The notes: generated by a model not told the origin, from the sequence alone. A stretch of DNA of 64,000 bases from Halanaerobiales bacterium (GCA_016278415.1 JADQBV010000013.1:1-64000); one strand, 5' to 3'; counted from the stretch's first letter, positions 7,278 to 16,252 are shown. Program-made: numbers and translations.

Positions 7278-8939
7278 CTAGTCATAGTAATCTACCATCT
7301 GCTCCATCACTATGCCTGATTCAAACTGTATCTCCAGTCTCTCTCCCTTATTCACTTTGATGGTGTTTATTAATCTTCTGACTAAATCCTCATCGAACTC
7401 TCTTACCTGTGGTCTTACAGTCTTTAGGGTGCTGTCCATTTCCGTTAGTTTCTGTTTATAGTTTTCAGCCTGTTTCTTCTCCCTTACAAGCTTTAATTTC
7501 GCTTGTTTAAGCTCATTTATCTGCTCGGATATCCTTTTGTACTCATTATCAAAATCTTCTGCTACAGCTCCTTTTTTTGCGTTTTCTTCGATTAAGGCTA
7601 GAATCTCCTTTTGCAGGCATTCAATCTGCTCATCATATTCTGTAGGGATATCTTTTGTTGAGTATCCTCCGATGACTCTAATGACATTTTCTCTGAAAGC
7701 TCCTATAAAATCTCCATTGTTTTCTACTACATTATTAATGGCTGTCATAATAGCATTATGTAGTGGTTCTTCTTTTAAGGTAGGTGAGTGCTTGCAAGAT
7801 GCCTTTGTGCCATTCTTTAACCTATTTTCACATCGCCATACTGCACTTTTTTGTCCGTATTTTGACCATGTCTGTCTGCGGTATGGATGTCCACACTCGG
7901 TACATACTAAGATCTCAGTTAGTGCATATTTGGAGCTAAATTTGCTTTTTTCCTTTTTTAGCTTATTTGCCTTTCTTGTAACTGCCGCTTTATTCAGGCT
8001 GGCTCTTCTAGCCTTTTCTTCCTGTACTTTATAAAATAATTCCTTTGGTATAATGGCCTCATGGTTATCTTCTATATAATACTGAGGCACAATTCCGTTA
8101 TTCTTTACTCTTTTCTTTGTTAGGAAGTCTACGGTATAAGTCTTCTGCATTAGGGCATCCCCCATATATTTCTCATTGACTAACATTTTTTCTATTACAC
8201 CAGGATGCCATGTTTCCTTTCCTGTGACAGTTTTGATTTTATCTGCCTCTAGTGCTTTTATAACCTCTCCTATACTACTTCCTTCTAAATACATTCTAAA
8301 AATTCGTCTCACTATCTCTGCTTGTTCAGGTACTATAACCAGTTCACCATTTTTTTTATCTTTGGTATATCCCATAAATTTTTTATGATTAACCGTGATG
8401 ATTCCATTTTCATATCTTCTTACGATTCCCCATTTTGTATTTTCACTTAAGTTTCTGCTTTCTTCCTGTGCCTGACTGCTTAAGATAGTAATTAGTAATT
8501 CCCCTGTACTTTCTAAGGTATTAACACCTTCTTTTTCAAAAAATATGGCTATATTCTTTTCTTTGAGTTTTCTAATAGTCTGGAGCGAATCTACTGTATT
8601 TCTTGCAAATCTGCTGACTGATTTTGTTAGTACCATGTCTATTTTTCCTGCCATACAGTCATCTATCATGGCATTAAAATCATCTCGCTTTTTCATGTTT
8701 GTTGCACTTTTCCCATCATCTGCGAAAATCCCAGCAAGTTTCCAATTCGGGTTGCTTTTGATTTTTTCTGTATAGTAGGATATCTGTGCCTCATAGCTGC
8801 TTTCCTGTTGTTCTAAGGTGGTACTAACTCTACAGTAGGCTGCTACTCTTAGGGTTTTTAGCTCTACCCTTACATTCCTGTCATATATGGTCTGTGCTGG
8901 TATAAATGCTACATTCTTTTTTGCTACTGCTACTGCCAT
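7278..8939 (-). CDS. Large serine recombinase (third of the triplet)
   Basis: About 553 residues. The N-terminal resolvase domain has the catalytic Ser in AAYCRVSTTLEQQ, then the active-site arginine regions (KSVSRFARNTVDSLQTI). A recombinase domain follows (about residues 170-280), then a zinc ribbon (CTECGHPYRR...C) and a C-terminal coiled coil (about 440-510, Lys/Glu-rich). This is the architecture of the large serine integrases that move many Clostridia elements without host factors. ATG 8948 is possible but touches the ribosome-binding site; ATG 8939 is better spaced. The upstream gene ends at 8941, so translation is probably coupled. Complete, with no inactivating change seen. Confidence 0.9.
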   Translation of the reverse strand: MAVAVAKKNVAFIPAQTIYDRNVRVELKTLRVAAYCRVSTTLEQQESSYEAQISYYTEKIKSNPNWKLAGIFADDGKSATNMKKRDDFNAMIDDCMAGKIDMVLTKSVSRFARNTVDSLQTIRKLKEKNIAIFFEKEGVNTLESTGELLITILSSQAQEESRNLSENTKWGIVRRYENGIITVNHKKFMGYTKDKKNGELVIVPEQAEIVRRIFRMYLEGSSIGEVIKALEADKIKTVTGKETWHPGVIEKMLVNEKYMGDALMQKTYTVDFLTKKRVKNNGIVPQYYIEDNHEAIIPKELFYKVQEEKARRASLNKAAVTRKANKLKKEKSKFSSKYALTEILVCTECGHPYRRQTWSKYGQKSAVWRCENRLKNGTKASCKHSPTLKEEPLHNAIMTAINNVVENNGDFIGAFRENVIRVIGGYSTKDIPTEYDEQIECLQKEILALIEENAKKGAVAEDFDNEYKRISEQINELKQAKLKLVREKKQAENYKQKLTEMDSTLKTVRPQVREFDEDLVRRLINTIKVNKGERLEIQFESGIVMEQMVDYYD

Positions 8940-8940
8940 T

Positions 8941-9858
8941 TCATTCATCCTCTCTTATTTTCTCATGATCTTCCTCCATAGTTATGCCATTGATAAATTC
9001 TACTAGGATTCTTCCATCTTTATAAATAACTATCTGCTTTATTATGGCTATAAATATATCTTCATCAAACTCTGTTAGCTGTTCTTTCTCAGCCAGCGAT
9101 TGTTTTATTTTTTCAGTGTTATAATCATAATCATCTATTTTAGTGATGCTATAATAAGCCTTTGCCCTTTTAAAGATTATCTCTGATAGTTCCTTAGACG
9201 AGAAACGTTCTTCTTCCTCTAGCTCTTTTATTCGTTCTTCCAACTTTCTAATTTCTAAGGTAATCCTTGGAGGTTCTTTTTTCTTACCTTTATCTAGTAT
9301 CCACTTTCTTGATAAGATTTTATTGGTTGCAGAGATAAATGCAGTTTCTATATCTTTTTCAGTTAAAAATAAGTTTCTACAGTGTACTCTATTTTGATAG
9401 ATGTACCTCTTACACTTCCAGTTGCTCTTCTCAGATGGTCTGCCAGCATGTTCAATGTATTTGCGGTAAACATCACCACATTCTCCACACACTAATTTAT
9501 TGCTATAAAAACTTTGATTTTTCATGCTATTGGGTTGCAGGGTTCTTCCTAGTTTTTGCTCTTTTTTCTTTCTTCTTTTCTGCACAGATTCAAAGGTTTC
9601 CTTATCTATCATCTGAGGATAGAAGTCATCTCCTAAGTACTTAATATTTTGAAGTATCTTTCCTACGGAACCATGATTCCAATTCGGTTTTTTATTAGCA
9701 TTTAAACATCCTGCATTCGTCAGTTCTTTTGCTATAGCATGCAAGGATGCTCCTTTATAGTAATCTTCAAATATCTTTTTAATCACTGCTACCTTTTCTT
9801 CATCAATTATTACTTTTCCATCTACTATCTTATAGCCAAGTGGCATATGTCTTTGCAT
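8941..9858 (-). CDS. Recombinase-family protein lacking the catalytic domain
   Basis: A 305-residue protein that begins where the recombinase domain of a large serine recombinase normally begins (PLGYKIVDGKVIIDEEKVAVIKKIF), continues through the zinc ribbon (CGECGDVYRK...C) and ends in a coiled coil. The whole N-terminal resolvase domain with its catalytic Ser is absent. ATG 9858 has GAGGTGAGG upstream and lies 13 bases after the preceding recombinase, so this looks like a maintained gene and not a fragment. It may bind att DNA or pair with the flanking recombinases as a directionality or accessory subunit. Confidence 0.85.
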   Translation of the reverse strand: MQRHMPLGYKIVDGKVIIDEEKVAVIKKIFEDYYKGASLHAIAKELTNAGCLNANKKPNWNHGSVGKILQNIKYLGDDFYPQMIDKETFESVQKRRKKKEQKLGRTLQPNSMKNQSFYSNKLVCGECGDVYRKYIEHAGRPSEKSNWKCKRYIYQNRVHCRNLFLTEKDIETAFISATNKILSRKWILDKGKKKEPPRITLEIRKLEERIKELEEEERFSSKELSEIIFKRAKAYYSITKIDDYDYNTEKIKQSLAEKEQLTEFDEDIFIAIIKQIVIYKDGRILVEFINGITMEEDHEKIREDE

Positions 9859-9871
9859 CTTCTACCTCACC

Positions 9872-11461
9872 TCACTTCCCATAATGCTCTGTCAGTTCCA
9901 GATTATTAATTAGCTTAAATGTAATCTCATGATTTTCTCCGATAATGATATTTCCCACTGTATGGAGAAATAGGTTTTCGTCATACTCTTCTATAATCTC
10001 TGGGTTATACCTTATGATTTCTAGTAGCCTTGCTGTTCCTATGATTTCTTTTTCATAGCCGTTATCATCAAGGCATTGATTCCTCATTTTCTTAATGGCT
10101 TCAAGTTCTACAGTCAGAGCATTTTGTCTTTCTATAAAAATGGCAGAGTCAATATACCCTTTCGATACTACTCTACTTAGGATATGACTCTGCTCTGTTA
10201 ATTCCATAATTCTATTATTTAGTTTTTTAATTTCTTCTTCCTGCTCACGATCCGTTCTTAAATTCTTCAAGGATTCAAGTAGTGGATATAAAATATCTGC
10301 ATGATTGCTTACAAGCTTATTCCACATGGTTAGGAAGGTTTCTTTTATAATATCCTCCCTTACAGCTTTCATACTGCATTTACTTATATCTCTTATATGC
10401 TGGACACAGCACCACTGAATTTTTTCATACGGTTTACCGATATAAATCTTTTGTCTCCTAAAGATGTTACCACATTCCTTGCAGATGATTTTGCTGCTAA
10501 ATTCATATCTATTTTGATATTTTCCACTATCATCTACTCCCATTTGATTTCTTCGATATTCATAAATATCTCGGACCATCTGACCTTCTTCTCTTGTAAT
10601 AATGGGTTCGTGATTGTTTTCAATAAAATACTGAGGCAACTCCCCTTTATTTGTTTTTCTTTCAAAGGGAAGCACCTCAGTTGTATATGTCTTTTGTAAT
10701 AATAAGTCTCCCTCATAGATGGGATTTTGTAAGATTGCTTTTACTACACTGTCCTGCCATTCTTCTGCTGAGCGTATGGTTGGGATATTATCGTCTTTTA
10801 AATGCCTTGCTATTACATATGGGCCTTTTCCATTTAGATATTCATGAAAAATCCTACGAACAATCTTTGCTTCATCTTCTTTTATTATGAGATTTCCATC
10901 TTCATCCTTGGTATATCCATAAGCAGGATCACTAAGCTTAAATGTTCCATCTTGAAATCTCTTTTTAACTGCCCATTTGTTATTAGTGGAGATGCTTTCT
11001 GCCTCTCCTTGTGCAAGGGAGCTTAGTATGGTAATCATCTGCTCACTTTTTTCTGATAGTGTATTAATATGTTCTTTCTCAAAATATACCCCAATACCAA
11101 GTGCTTTTAGCTTTCTGATAGCCTCAATACTGTCTACTGTATTTCTAGCAAACCTTGTGACGGATTTTGTAATGATCATGTCAATTTTGCCGTCTTCACA
11201 GTCTTTTATCATCCGTAGAAATTCATCACGTTTTTTTACTTGCGTACCACTTTTGGCTTCATCAGCGTAGATTCCTGCGTATTCCCAGTCATCTCTTTTT
11301 CCAATAAGAGTCTTGTAATATTCTACTTGTGCAGAAAAGGAATTCTGTTGTTCTCTTGAATCAGTACTGACCCTACAGTAAGCGCAAACTCTTTTTTTAG
11401 GTTGTAATTCTAAGATAACCTTTTGCTTTACAGGTTCTATTTTTCTTACTTTCTTTGCCAT
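9872..11461 (-). CDS. Large serine recombinase (first of the triplet)
   Basis: About 529 residues, a complete large serine recombinase: catalytic Ser in CAYCRVSTDSREQQ, the KSVTRFARNTVDS segment, recombinase domain (about residues 160-290), zinc ribbon (CKECGNIFRRQ ... CC) and coiled coil. The frame is open 15 codons further up, but ATG 11461 follows AAGGAGGAAGACC at ideal spacing. It probably works with the other complete recombinase in this operon, since triplets of serine recombinases are known from other Firmicute ICEs. Confidence 0.9.
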   Translation of the reverse strand: MAKKVRKIEPVKQKVILELQPKKRVCAYCRVSTDSREQQNSFSAQVEYYKTLIGKRDDWEYAGIYADEAKSGTQVKKRDEFLRMIKDCEDGKIDMIITKSVTRFARNTVDSIEAIRKLKALGIGVYFEKEHINTLSEKSEQMITILSSLAQGEAESISTNNKWAVKKRFQDGTFKLSDPAYGYTKDEDGNLIIKEDEAKIVRRIFHEYLNGKGPYVIARHLKDDNIPTIRSAEEWQDSVVKAILQNPIYEGDLLLQKTYTTEVLPFERKTNKGELPQYFIENNHEPIITREEGQMVRDIYEYRRNQMGVDDSGKYQNRYEFSSKIICKECGNIFRRQKIYIGKPYEKIQWCCVQHIRDISKCSMKAVREDIIKETFLTMWNKLVSNHADILYPLLESLKNLRTDREQEEEIKKLNNRIMELTEQSHILSRVVSKGYIDSAIFIERQNALTVELEAIKKMRNQCLDDNGYEKEIIGTARLLEIIRYNPEIIEEYDENLFLHTVGNIIIGENHEITFKLINNLELTEHYGK

Positions 11462-11541
11462 GGTCTTCCTCCTTTCTTTTAGAACTTTAGTTCCTGTTAG
11501 CAACACACATTACCACAAGAATTTATATATAGCTAGTGTTA

Positions 11542-11703
11542 TTACACATATACTTTTGAAAGTTCTGGAGAAAAGGTCTGACGGTTTAATTCATCAATTT
11601 CTATATATTCTTCATCAGTTATAATTCCTCTACAAAGTAAGATCTTTAGCAGTTTTAAAGCCATTTTATATTCTACTTCTTTCGCTGTTTGCTCTTTTGT
11701 CAT
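11542..11703 (-). CDS. Small SHOCT-like protein
   Basis: A 53-residue protein (MTKEQTAKEVEYKMALKLLK...RGIITDEEYIEIDELNRQ). The RGIITDEEYIEI segment resembles the SHOCT short helical domain, and such tiny genes commonly sit directly upstream of serine recombinases in mobile elements. Of three in-frame ATGs, 11703 is chosen because GGAGG lies 7 bases before it. It shares the operon with the recombinases, 80 bases upstream. Its role is unknown; an accessory factor for excision is a guess. Confidence 0.65.
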   Translation of the reverse strand: MTKEQTAKEVEYKMALKLLKILLCRGIITDEEYIEIDELNRQTFSPELSKVYV

Positions 11704-11778
11704 CGCCATCCCTCCAATCATGTAAATTTTATTATTATTTATGTAAGTATTTTTCATCTGCTTAATATCACAAAAATA

Positions 11779-11838
11779 GGGACCGCCATTTTAAATAAAA
11801 AACTTATAAATAGACTCACGTCTATTTCAAGCGATCCC
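11779..11838 (-). terminator. Nested hairpin with U-tail ending the RNA candidate
   Basis: On the minus strand GGGATCGC (11831-11838) pairs with GCGGTCCC (11779-11786) and encloses a second perfect stem AAATAGAC/GTCTATTT (11808-11815 and 11820-11827, loop of 4). It is followed by TATTTTTG. It could end the structured RNA described at 11779-12270 or act as an attenuator in front of the SHOCT-recombinase operon. Confidence 0.65.
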
Positions 11839-12270
11839 CATTGCTTCTAATATTAAGATTTTGTGTTGTACTTAGACACTACCTTCCCCAACACGCAAAG
11901 CCTTGCAAGCAAGACTTATAGGGCGATTACATAAACTGCAATTGGTTGTAACTGCTTTTAACAGTTATTGCATCATAGGACTCTCACCTCCACCGGGATC
12001 TCCGCTGGCTGCCCCCATTGCGATGTCTGTGGCTGGGCAGAAGTATCATTATAGGCTGATGAGGTTATTGCGAACAATCTACCATGGATTGTTTCTTGGG
12101 ACGGATGGGTATCGCTTTGCACCTTACTTTGCCGACTTTAATAAAAACAGAGATTAAAATATCTGCTCTTACAGGTGGTCTTGGCGCATCCTCCATTGTC
12201 GCTTCTCCATTTCTGGCTCATCAGCTAATGTATTTATGTAACCGGATATTTAGTTTTCAAAGTACAAGAC
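11779..12270 (-). ncRNA. Candidate structured RNA, G+C-rich gene-free block
   Basis: Nearly 600 bases carry no supportable gene. The stretch from about 11880 to 12120 is visibly richer in G+C than everything around it, yet open frames across it lack ribosome-binding sites. On the minus strand several short perfect stems are visible: AACAATC/GATTGTT (about 12074-12094), AACTG/CAGTT (about 11950-11966), CTTGC/GCAAG (about 11901-11915), and the nested terminator hairpin at its end. This fits a conserved noncoding RNA or a long leader of the recombinase operon. It could instead be a decayed gene or a cis-acting recombination region. I do not recognise the family. Confidence 0.4.
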
Positions 12271-12276
12271 AGGGAA

Positions 12277-12315
12277 TAAAAAAGATCCCCTCAATGTGTA
12301 GGCAACGAGAAGACC
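12277..12315 (-). terminator. Terminator behind the sigma-like gene
   Basis: GGTCTTCTC (complement of 12307-12315) pairs with GAGGGGATC (complement of 12284-12292) using wobble pairs, followed by six T. It lies 29 bases behind the stop codon of the sigma-like gene. Confidence 0.75.
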
Positions 12316-12343
12316 TTTTTTACAACCATTTTTGAAAAATATT

Positions 12344-12817
12344 TTATTTTTCTTTTAAAATTCTTTTTATTTTAATCAATCTTTTGGATATGGCATTTTG
12401 TGAACAGTGCATTTTCCTTGCAATTTCACACTGTGTATAGCCTTCTAAAGCCCACAAAGTCAATATCTCTAATTCATCATCACTTAAATCTTTTAGCTTT
12501 TTAGAAAGTACATCATCAGAAATAGTATCCATCCATGCATATCTTCCTGAAAGCTCCACTTCGTCAAAACTTGTAGATAAGGATGTAAACCTTTGAAACA
12601 GATTCGAGCGTGTTTCAGCATTCTGCTCATCTATCTCTTCTTCTGGCATAGCTTGTACACGATTTTCGTAATTTCTTCTCATACGAAACCAGCTCCAATC
12701 AAAATCATATAGCTCCTGTATTGCTTCCTCACTCATTCCTACTTTTTTGTATTGCTCATTTACCTTTTCCCATTCTCTATCAAATATCAACTTTTCTCTA
12801 CTATAATTAAAACCCAT
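12344..12817 (-). CDS. Sigma-70 region 4-like factor
   Basis: A 157-residue protein whose C-terminal 60 residues form a sigma-70 region 4-type helix-turn-helix (LSDDELEILTLWALEGYTQCEIARKMHCSQNAISKRLIKIKRILKEK). The N-terminal part (Trp- and Arg-rich, YDFDWSWFRMRRNYENRV) is not a standard region 2, so it may be a phage- or ICE-type regulator rather than a full sigma factor. ATG 12817 has GGAGGAATTGG; the upstream in-frame ATG does not. Such genes are common in ICE regulation modules and may activate transfer or excision. Confidence 0.75.
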   Translation of the reverse strand: MGFNYSREKLIFDREWEKVNEQYKKVGMSEEAIQELYDFDWSWFRMRRNYENRVQAMPEEEIDEQNAETRSNLFQRFTSLSTSFDEVELSGRYAWMDTISDDVLSKKLKDLSDDELEILTLWALEGYTQCEIARKMHCSQNAISKRLIKIKRILKEK

Positions 12818-12945
12818 TCCAATTCCTCCGTTTTCTGATTTTTTAAAAATGAATGTAATCATCAGAAAAAGGAGGAGAACGGCATTTAGTATGTAAGCTA
12901 GACTTTGGCTGTTTCATGTTTCCCCCTGTTTTTGGGTAAAGAAAA

Positions 12946-13040
12946 AGCCCAGAACAACATTAATTTGTTATTCCAGGCTTCTTCAGCACCATATATTTGG
13001 AGAAATGGGCATAAAAATAACCCCGACATAAATGCCGAGG
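12946..13040 (-). terminator. Two tandem minus-strand terminators
   Basis: First hairpin (in minus-strand order): CCTCGGCA/TGTCGGGG (13033-13040 with 13021-13028), followed by TTATTTTTA. Second: AAGCCTGGAATAACA with TGTTGTTCTGGGCTT (12966-12980 with 12946-12959), followed by TTTCTTT. Both lie behind the gene ending at 13157. Together they fill most of the 340-base gap to the sigma-like gene; otherwise no gene is seen there. Confidence 0.75.
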
Positions 13041-13156
13041 CTCTTGATTGTTATTTTATTTTAGGCCATTACTTCCCCATAATACAGAGTATAGGCTATT
13101 GACAATTCAAAGTCAGTACGTAGATGGTTCGTATCTAGTTCAACTTTAGTTCACAC

Positions 13157-13738
13157 TTAGTACGCATTTTGTTTTTCTTCAAAGAAATATAGTAACTCAT
13201 TTTCTTCTATAGTACTTGTCCCATTAAATATAGCTTGATATTTTGGCAAGGAATATCCCCAAAGTGCAATTCCAAATAGTTTTATTGCTTCTTTCTTTTT
13301 TGTATAGAAACTTGTTCGCTCAATAGAAAGATATTCTAGTATTTCTGTTTCTGTCATTGGATACGCTGTAATATAGCATTTTGACAATATTTCATGATAC
13401 AGCTTTCCATTTGTATGATAATTATAAATTTTAATCATTGCCGTATCTACAAGATCTATCATCCATTTAGTCTCAAAAATACAGGAAACTTTATTACTAA
13501 ACTTGTCCTTCTTTTCAGTAGGTGCAAAATCATTTAAATATGTTAAAGCCGTAGTAAGTTCATTACTATAATATGACTCACATGCTTCCCTTACATAATT
13601 AGCTTCTTGAATGGTTCTCCATACTACATCCCTGTATATAGCAAGAACAAGTTTTGATTTGTGGAAAACCTGTTCCTCATCAAGGTTCATACCCTCATAC
13701 ATCTTTGAAATATTCTTCATGTTTCTTGTAAGTCTCAT
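13157..13738 (-). CDS. Hypothetical HTH protein, ArpU-like
   Basis: A 193-residue protein of uncertain family. The C-terminal part (MTETEILEYLSIERTSFYTKKKEAIKLFGIALWGY) reads like the sigma-like helix-turn-helix of ArpU-type phage regulators. The N-terminal 100 residues are helical with a conserved-looking Cys-rich middle (CESYYSN, SCIFETKWMIDLVD). ATG 13738 follows CGGAGGTATGGG. It is transcribed divergently from the XRE repressor across a shared promoter region with inverted repeats, so the repressor may control it. Confidence 0.6.
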   Translation of the reverse strand: MRLTRNMKNISKMYEGMNLDEEQVFHKSKLVLAIYRDVVWRTIQEANYVREACESYYSNELTTALTYLNDFAPTEKKDKFSNKVSCIFETKWMIDLVDTAMIKIYNYHTNGKLYHEILSKCYITAYPMTETEILEYLSIERTSFYTKKKEAIKLFGIALWGYSLPKYQAIFNGTSTIEENELLYFFEEKQNAY

Positions 13739-13808
13739 CCCATACCTCCGTTGTTTTAGGGGTATTTAATTTACATGTTATATTCCCACCCCATATTTTT
13801 ATTGACTA

Positions 13809-13863
13809 TTGACAAAATGTGAAGATTTATGTACTATAGTATGTGTAGTTATTCTTCACATTT
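13809..13863 (+). promoter_or_regulatory. Promoter and operator of the XRE repressor
   Basis: TTGACA (13809-13814) and TACTAT (13832-13837) with a 17-base spacer form a strong plus-strand promoter. AAATGTGAAGA (13815-13825) and its exact complement TCTTCACATTT (13853-13863) flank the -10 region. This pair of half-sites is a likely operator for self-repression by the XRE protein and for control of the divergent gene. Confidence 0.75.
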
Positions 13864-13943
13864 ATATTATATGAAGATAACCATCATATGTCAATAGTAA
13901 AATACGTTTTATGAAATATAACTTCATATTCAAGGAGGATATT

Positions 13944-14375
13944 ATGAGATTTGGAGAAAAACTTAGAGACTTACGGAAAGGGAAAGATATGACCCAGACT
14001 GACTTGGCAAAAGAAATCGGTGTTTCACTACGTACAATTATTAGCTACGAAAATAGTAACAGCTATCCAAAGAAACGAGAAGTTTATTCCAAATTAGCTA
14101 CACTTTTTAATGTCGATATTAATTATCTTTTGACCGAAGATGAAGAATTTATCACAAAGGCAAAAACTAAATATGGCAATCGTGGTGCAAGACAAGCTGA
14201 AGACTTAGTTGCTGAAATTGGTGGATTATTTGCAGGTGGTGAATTATCAGAAGCAGATAAGGATGCTGTTATGCGCTCCTTACAACAAGCTTATTGGGAT
14301 GCCAAAGAGGAAAACAAGAAGTATACTCCTAAAAAATATAGAACAGATGACGATAATAATAATAATAATAATTAA
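13944..14375 (+). CDS. XRE-family repressor (ImmR-like)
   Basis: A 143-residue Cro/C1-type regulator. The HTH occupies about residues 4-62 (LRDLRKGKDMTQTDLAKEIGVSLRTIISYEN). The C-terminal half is acidic and ends in a run of Asn encoded by an AAT microsatellite (14355-14372). ATG 13944 follows AAGGAGGATATT; an upstream ATG at 13911 lacks a site. It is followed by an ImmA-type protease gene, the arrangement used by ICEBs1 and related elements to keep excision genes repressed until the protease cleaves the repressor. Confidence 0.85.
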   Translation: MRFGEKLRDLRKGKDMTQTDLAKEIGVSLRTIISYENSNSYPKKREVYSKLATLFNVDINYLLTEDEEFITKAKTKYGNRGARQAEDLVAEIGGLFAGGELSEADKDAVMRSLQQAYWDAKEENKKYTPKKYRTDDDNNNNNN

Positions 14376-14447
14376 GTCCAACTAAATGTACAACTTTTTT
14401 ACTATAATCACAGGGGAATAGTAGATTGTTTATAGGGGGGTGCTGCT

Positions 14448-14966
14448 TTGATTGACTCTTTCGGAATATATAAGAAAGCAAATGCTCTTGTCAAACGTAT
14501 AGGGACAAGGGATACCAGACAGATTGCCAATGAACTTGGTATCAAAATTTATTATGAGAGTTATGATGATCTATTGGGTATGTATACCTATCGTTGGAAG
14601 CAACGTATGATCTTTATTAATAATAATTTAGATGACCATATGCGCCAGATGGTATTAGCTCATGAAATCGGTCATGATATTTTCCATAGAAATTTAGCCA
14701 GCAATGGTCTTAAAGAATTTGAACTTTTTGATATGAAAAACACTACCGAATACGAAGCCAATATCTTTGGCTCTCATCTATTAATTGACAATGATGAGGT
14801 GCTAACTCTAGCACGAGATGGTTATGATATAGTGCAGATTTCAAGCATGTTAAATTCACATATTAATCTACTTCTAATAAAAATGCAGGAAATGAATAAA
14901 ATGGGGTATGATTTTAATGTACCTTATCGTCCTGAAGGTGATTTTTTGAAGAAGATAAAAGTATAA
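14448..14966 (+). CDS. ImmA/IrrE-family metallopeptidase
   Basis: A 172-residue protein with the zinc-protease motif HEIGH (in LAHEIGHDIFHR, about residues 81-85) and a downstream Glu in TEYEANIFGSHLL as third ligand. By analogy to ImmA it should cleave the XRE repressor encoded 72 bases upstream and so derepress the element after DNA damage or other signals. Start TTG 14448 has AGGGGGGTG upstream; no in-frame ATG lies near. A good terminator follows. Confidence 0.88.
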   Translation: MIDSFGIYKKANALVKRIGTRDTRQIANELGIKIYYESYDDLLGMYTYRWKQRMIFINNNLDDHMRQMVLAHEIGHDIFHRNLASNGLKEFELFDMKNTTEYEANIFGSHLLIDNDEVLTLARDGYDIVQISSMLNSHINLLLIKMQEMNKMGYDFNVPYRPEGDFLKKIKV

Positions 14967-15008
14967 AGCTCTGTCCATGATTTTATTAGGCAGAGCTTGT
15001 TTTTATTT
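14966..15008 (+). terminator. Terminator of the repressor-protease operon
   Basis: AAGCTCTG (14966-14973) pairs with CAGAGCTT (14991-14998), followed by TGTTTTTATTT. It overlaps the 3' end of the convergent nuclease gene. Confidence 0.8.
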
Positions 15009-16199
15009 CAAAAGAAATTCATTTATTTTATCTACACAGATGCTGACAAAACTATCAAATTGCTCTTTATTAAACAATTTCAAATAATACTCATCTGCAT
15101 TTCTAAAATCTGGTGCTGCATCATAATTATCATCTGGTAATAACTCATAATATGCCCACCAGTTATCAATTACAGGGTTATCTATCCATTTTATATGATT
15201 CATGATTTCACCTTCAGATAAACACTGTTCTCCTGACTTTTGACGATTAGCAACACAATAACCAACGAATATTAAGTCATCAATTTCAATTCTGACCCAC
15301 ATATCTACATTAGGTTTTACCGCCGATTTATACAAATAACTGATTCCTGGGTATGTAGAAGACTTGCGGCTATAAAATTTATTTACTTTTTCTCCTTCAT
15401 TGGCTGCGTAATCATATTCATTTTCGAGTTTTTTTCTACCTATCTTTTCTTCAATTGCTTTAAACAGTTTTTCTATTAGATCTATTTTACACTCTGTAAC
15501 ACTACTTTCTATCGCAATAGCACTCCTCATATTTTCTGGGGATTTCGTAATTACATCTTTAATTTCCATTTCCTTTTCATCCTCCATTTGATTAGTAAAG
15601 CTACGGATAGCCGACATATACTGCAATATAACTTCTCTGATTGGTGCAATTTTTATTGTTTCCCTTTGCTCCAAACACTTCCCAAGCCAGTTCAAAATAT
15701 CATCAGAAAATGATATGGCTGTAACCTGCTTGTCCGTCAATCCGTTAGCACTATAATCTGAAGGGAAATCTCCATGTCTGGTAAGATAGAACAAATTTGA
15801 ATTTATTGATTTTTGATAATAATCATAGCACTGATTCTCCTGATCTTCTGCATATACCTTTACTTCTATTGGTACTAATCTCTCTTTTGTACGAATAACT
15901 ATATCAATTCTACGATTTTCATCTATAGAAAACTCTCGATAAACCGCTGCAGATGCAAGCTCCGATTCAGACATTTCTATTTTCAATACTTTCTCCACAA
16001 ATAGTTTTAAATATGTAATTCCTTGATAATGACTACCTGTTGGAGAAAGTAATTCGTATAGCATCCGGCAGATTGTAACCTCATCAGTAACTATATTAGC
16101 AATTTTAAAAACATTAAAGTATCCGCCTGTTTTTTGATTGATTAAATCATACTTTTTAGATATAGCTGATACCTCTTGCAACAATAGTTCAATATTCAT
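15003..16199 (-). CDS. PD-(D/E)XK nuclease superfamily protein
   Basis: A 398-residue protein with the PD-(D/E)XK-type catalytic core NRRIDIVIRTKERLVPIEVKVYAEDQ (about residues 104-130): Asp in RIDIVI and Glu-x-Lys in IEVK, followed by Gln. It resembles the PDDEXK_4 family found near restriction systems. The N-terminus (FNVFKIANIVTDEVTICRMLYELLSPTGSH) is also typical of that family. ATG 16199 has GAGGAG upstream. It lies behind the McrBC-like genes on the same strand, after a zinc-ribbon gene. It is probably a DNA-cleaving defence protein; it could be an extra effector of the same system or an independent one. Confidence 0.75.
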   Translation of the reverse strand: MNIELLLQEVSAISKKYDLINQKTGGYFNVFKIANIVTDEVTICRMLYELLSPTGSHYQGITYLKLFVEKVLKIEMSESELASAAVYREFSIDENRRIDIVIRTKERLVPIEVKVYAEDQENQCYDYYQKSINSNLFYLTRHGDFPSDYSANGLTDKQVTAISFSDDILNWLGKCLEQRETIKIAPIREVILQYMSAIRSFTNQMEDEKEMEIKDVITKSPENMRSAIAIESSVTECKIDLIEKLFKAIEEKIGRKKLENEYDYAANEGEKVNKFYSRKSSTYPGISYLYKSAVKPNVDMWVRIEIDDLIFVGYCVANRQKSGEQCLSEGEIMNHIKWIDNPVIDNWWAYYELLPDDNYDAAPDFRNADEYYLKLFNKEQFDSFVSICVDKINEFLLK

Positions 16200-16252
16200 A
16201 TCTAATACTCCTCGATATTAAGTATTTTCTATATCATCTTATTTCCATTTGT

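Noticed and set aside
11903..12157. 84-codon plus-strand open frame in the G+C-rich block
   Set aside because: No ribosome-binding site, unlike-protein composition with many Leu/Arg/Pro runs, and lies antisense to the structured RNA candidate.
11779..12270. Group II intron or riboswitch as explanation of the gene-free block
   Set aside because: No reverse transcriptase, no GUGYG-type 5' end and no recognisable domain V; no known riboswitch core identified by eye.
12905..13102. 65-codon plus-strand frame
   Set aside because: Covers two minus-strand terminator hairpins and has no ribosome-binding site.
14355..14372. AAT microsatellite as phase-variation tract
   Set aside because: It is a trinucleotide repeat at the very end of the repressor gene; length changes would only vary the Asn tail.
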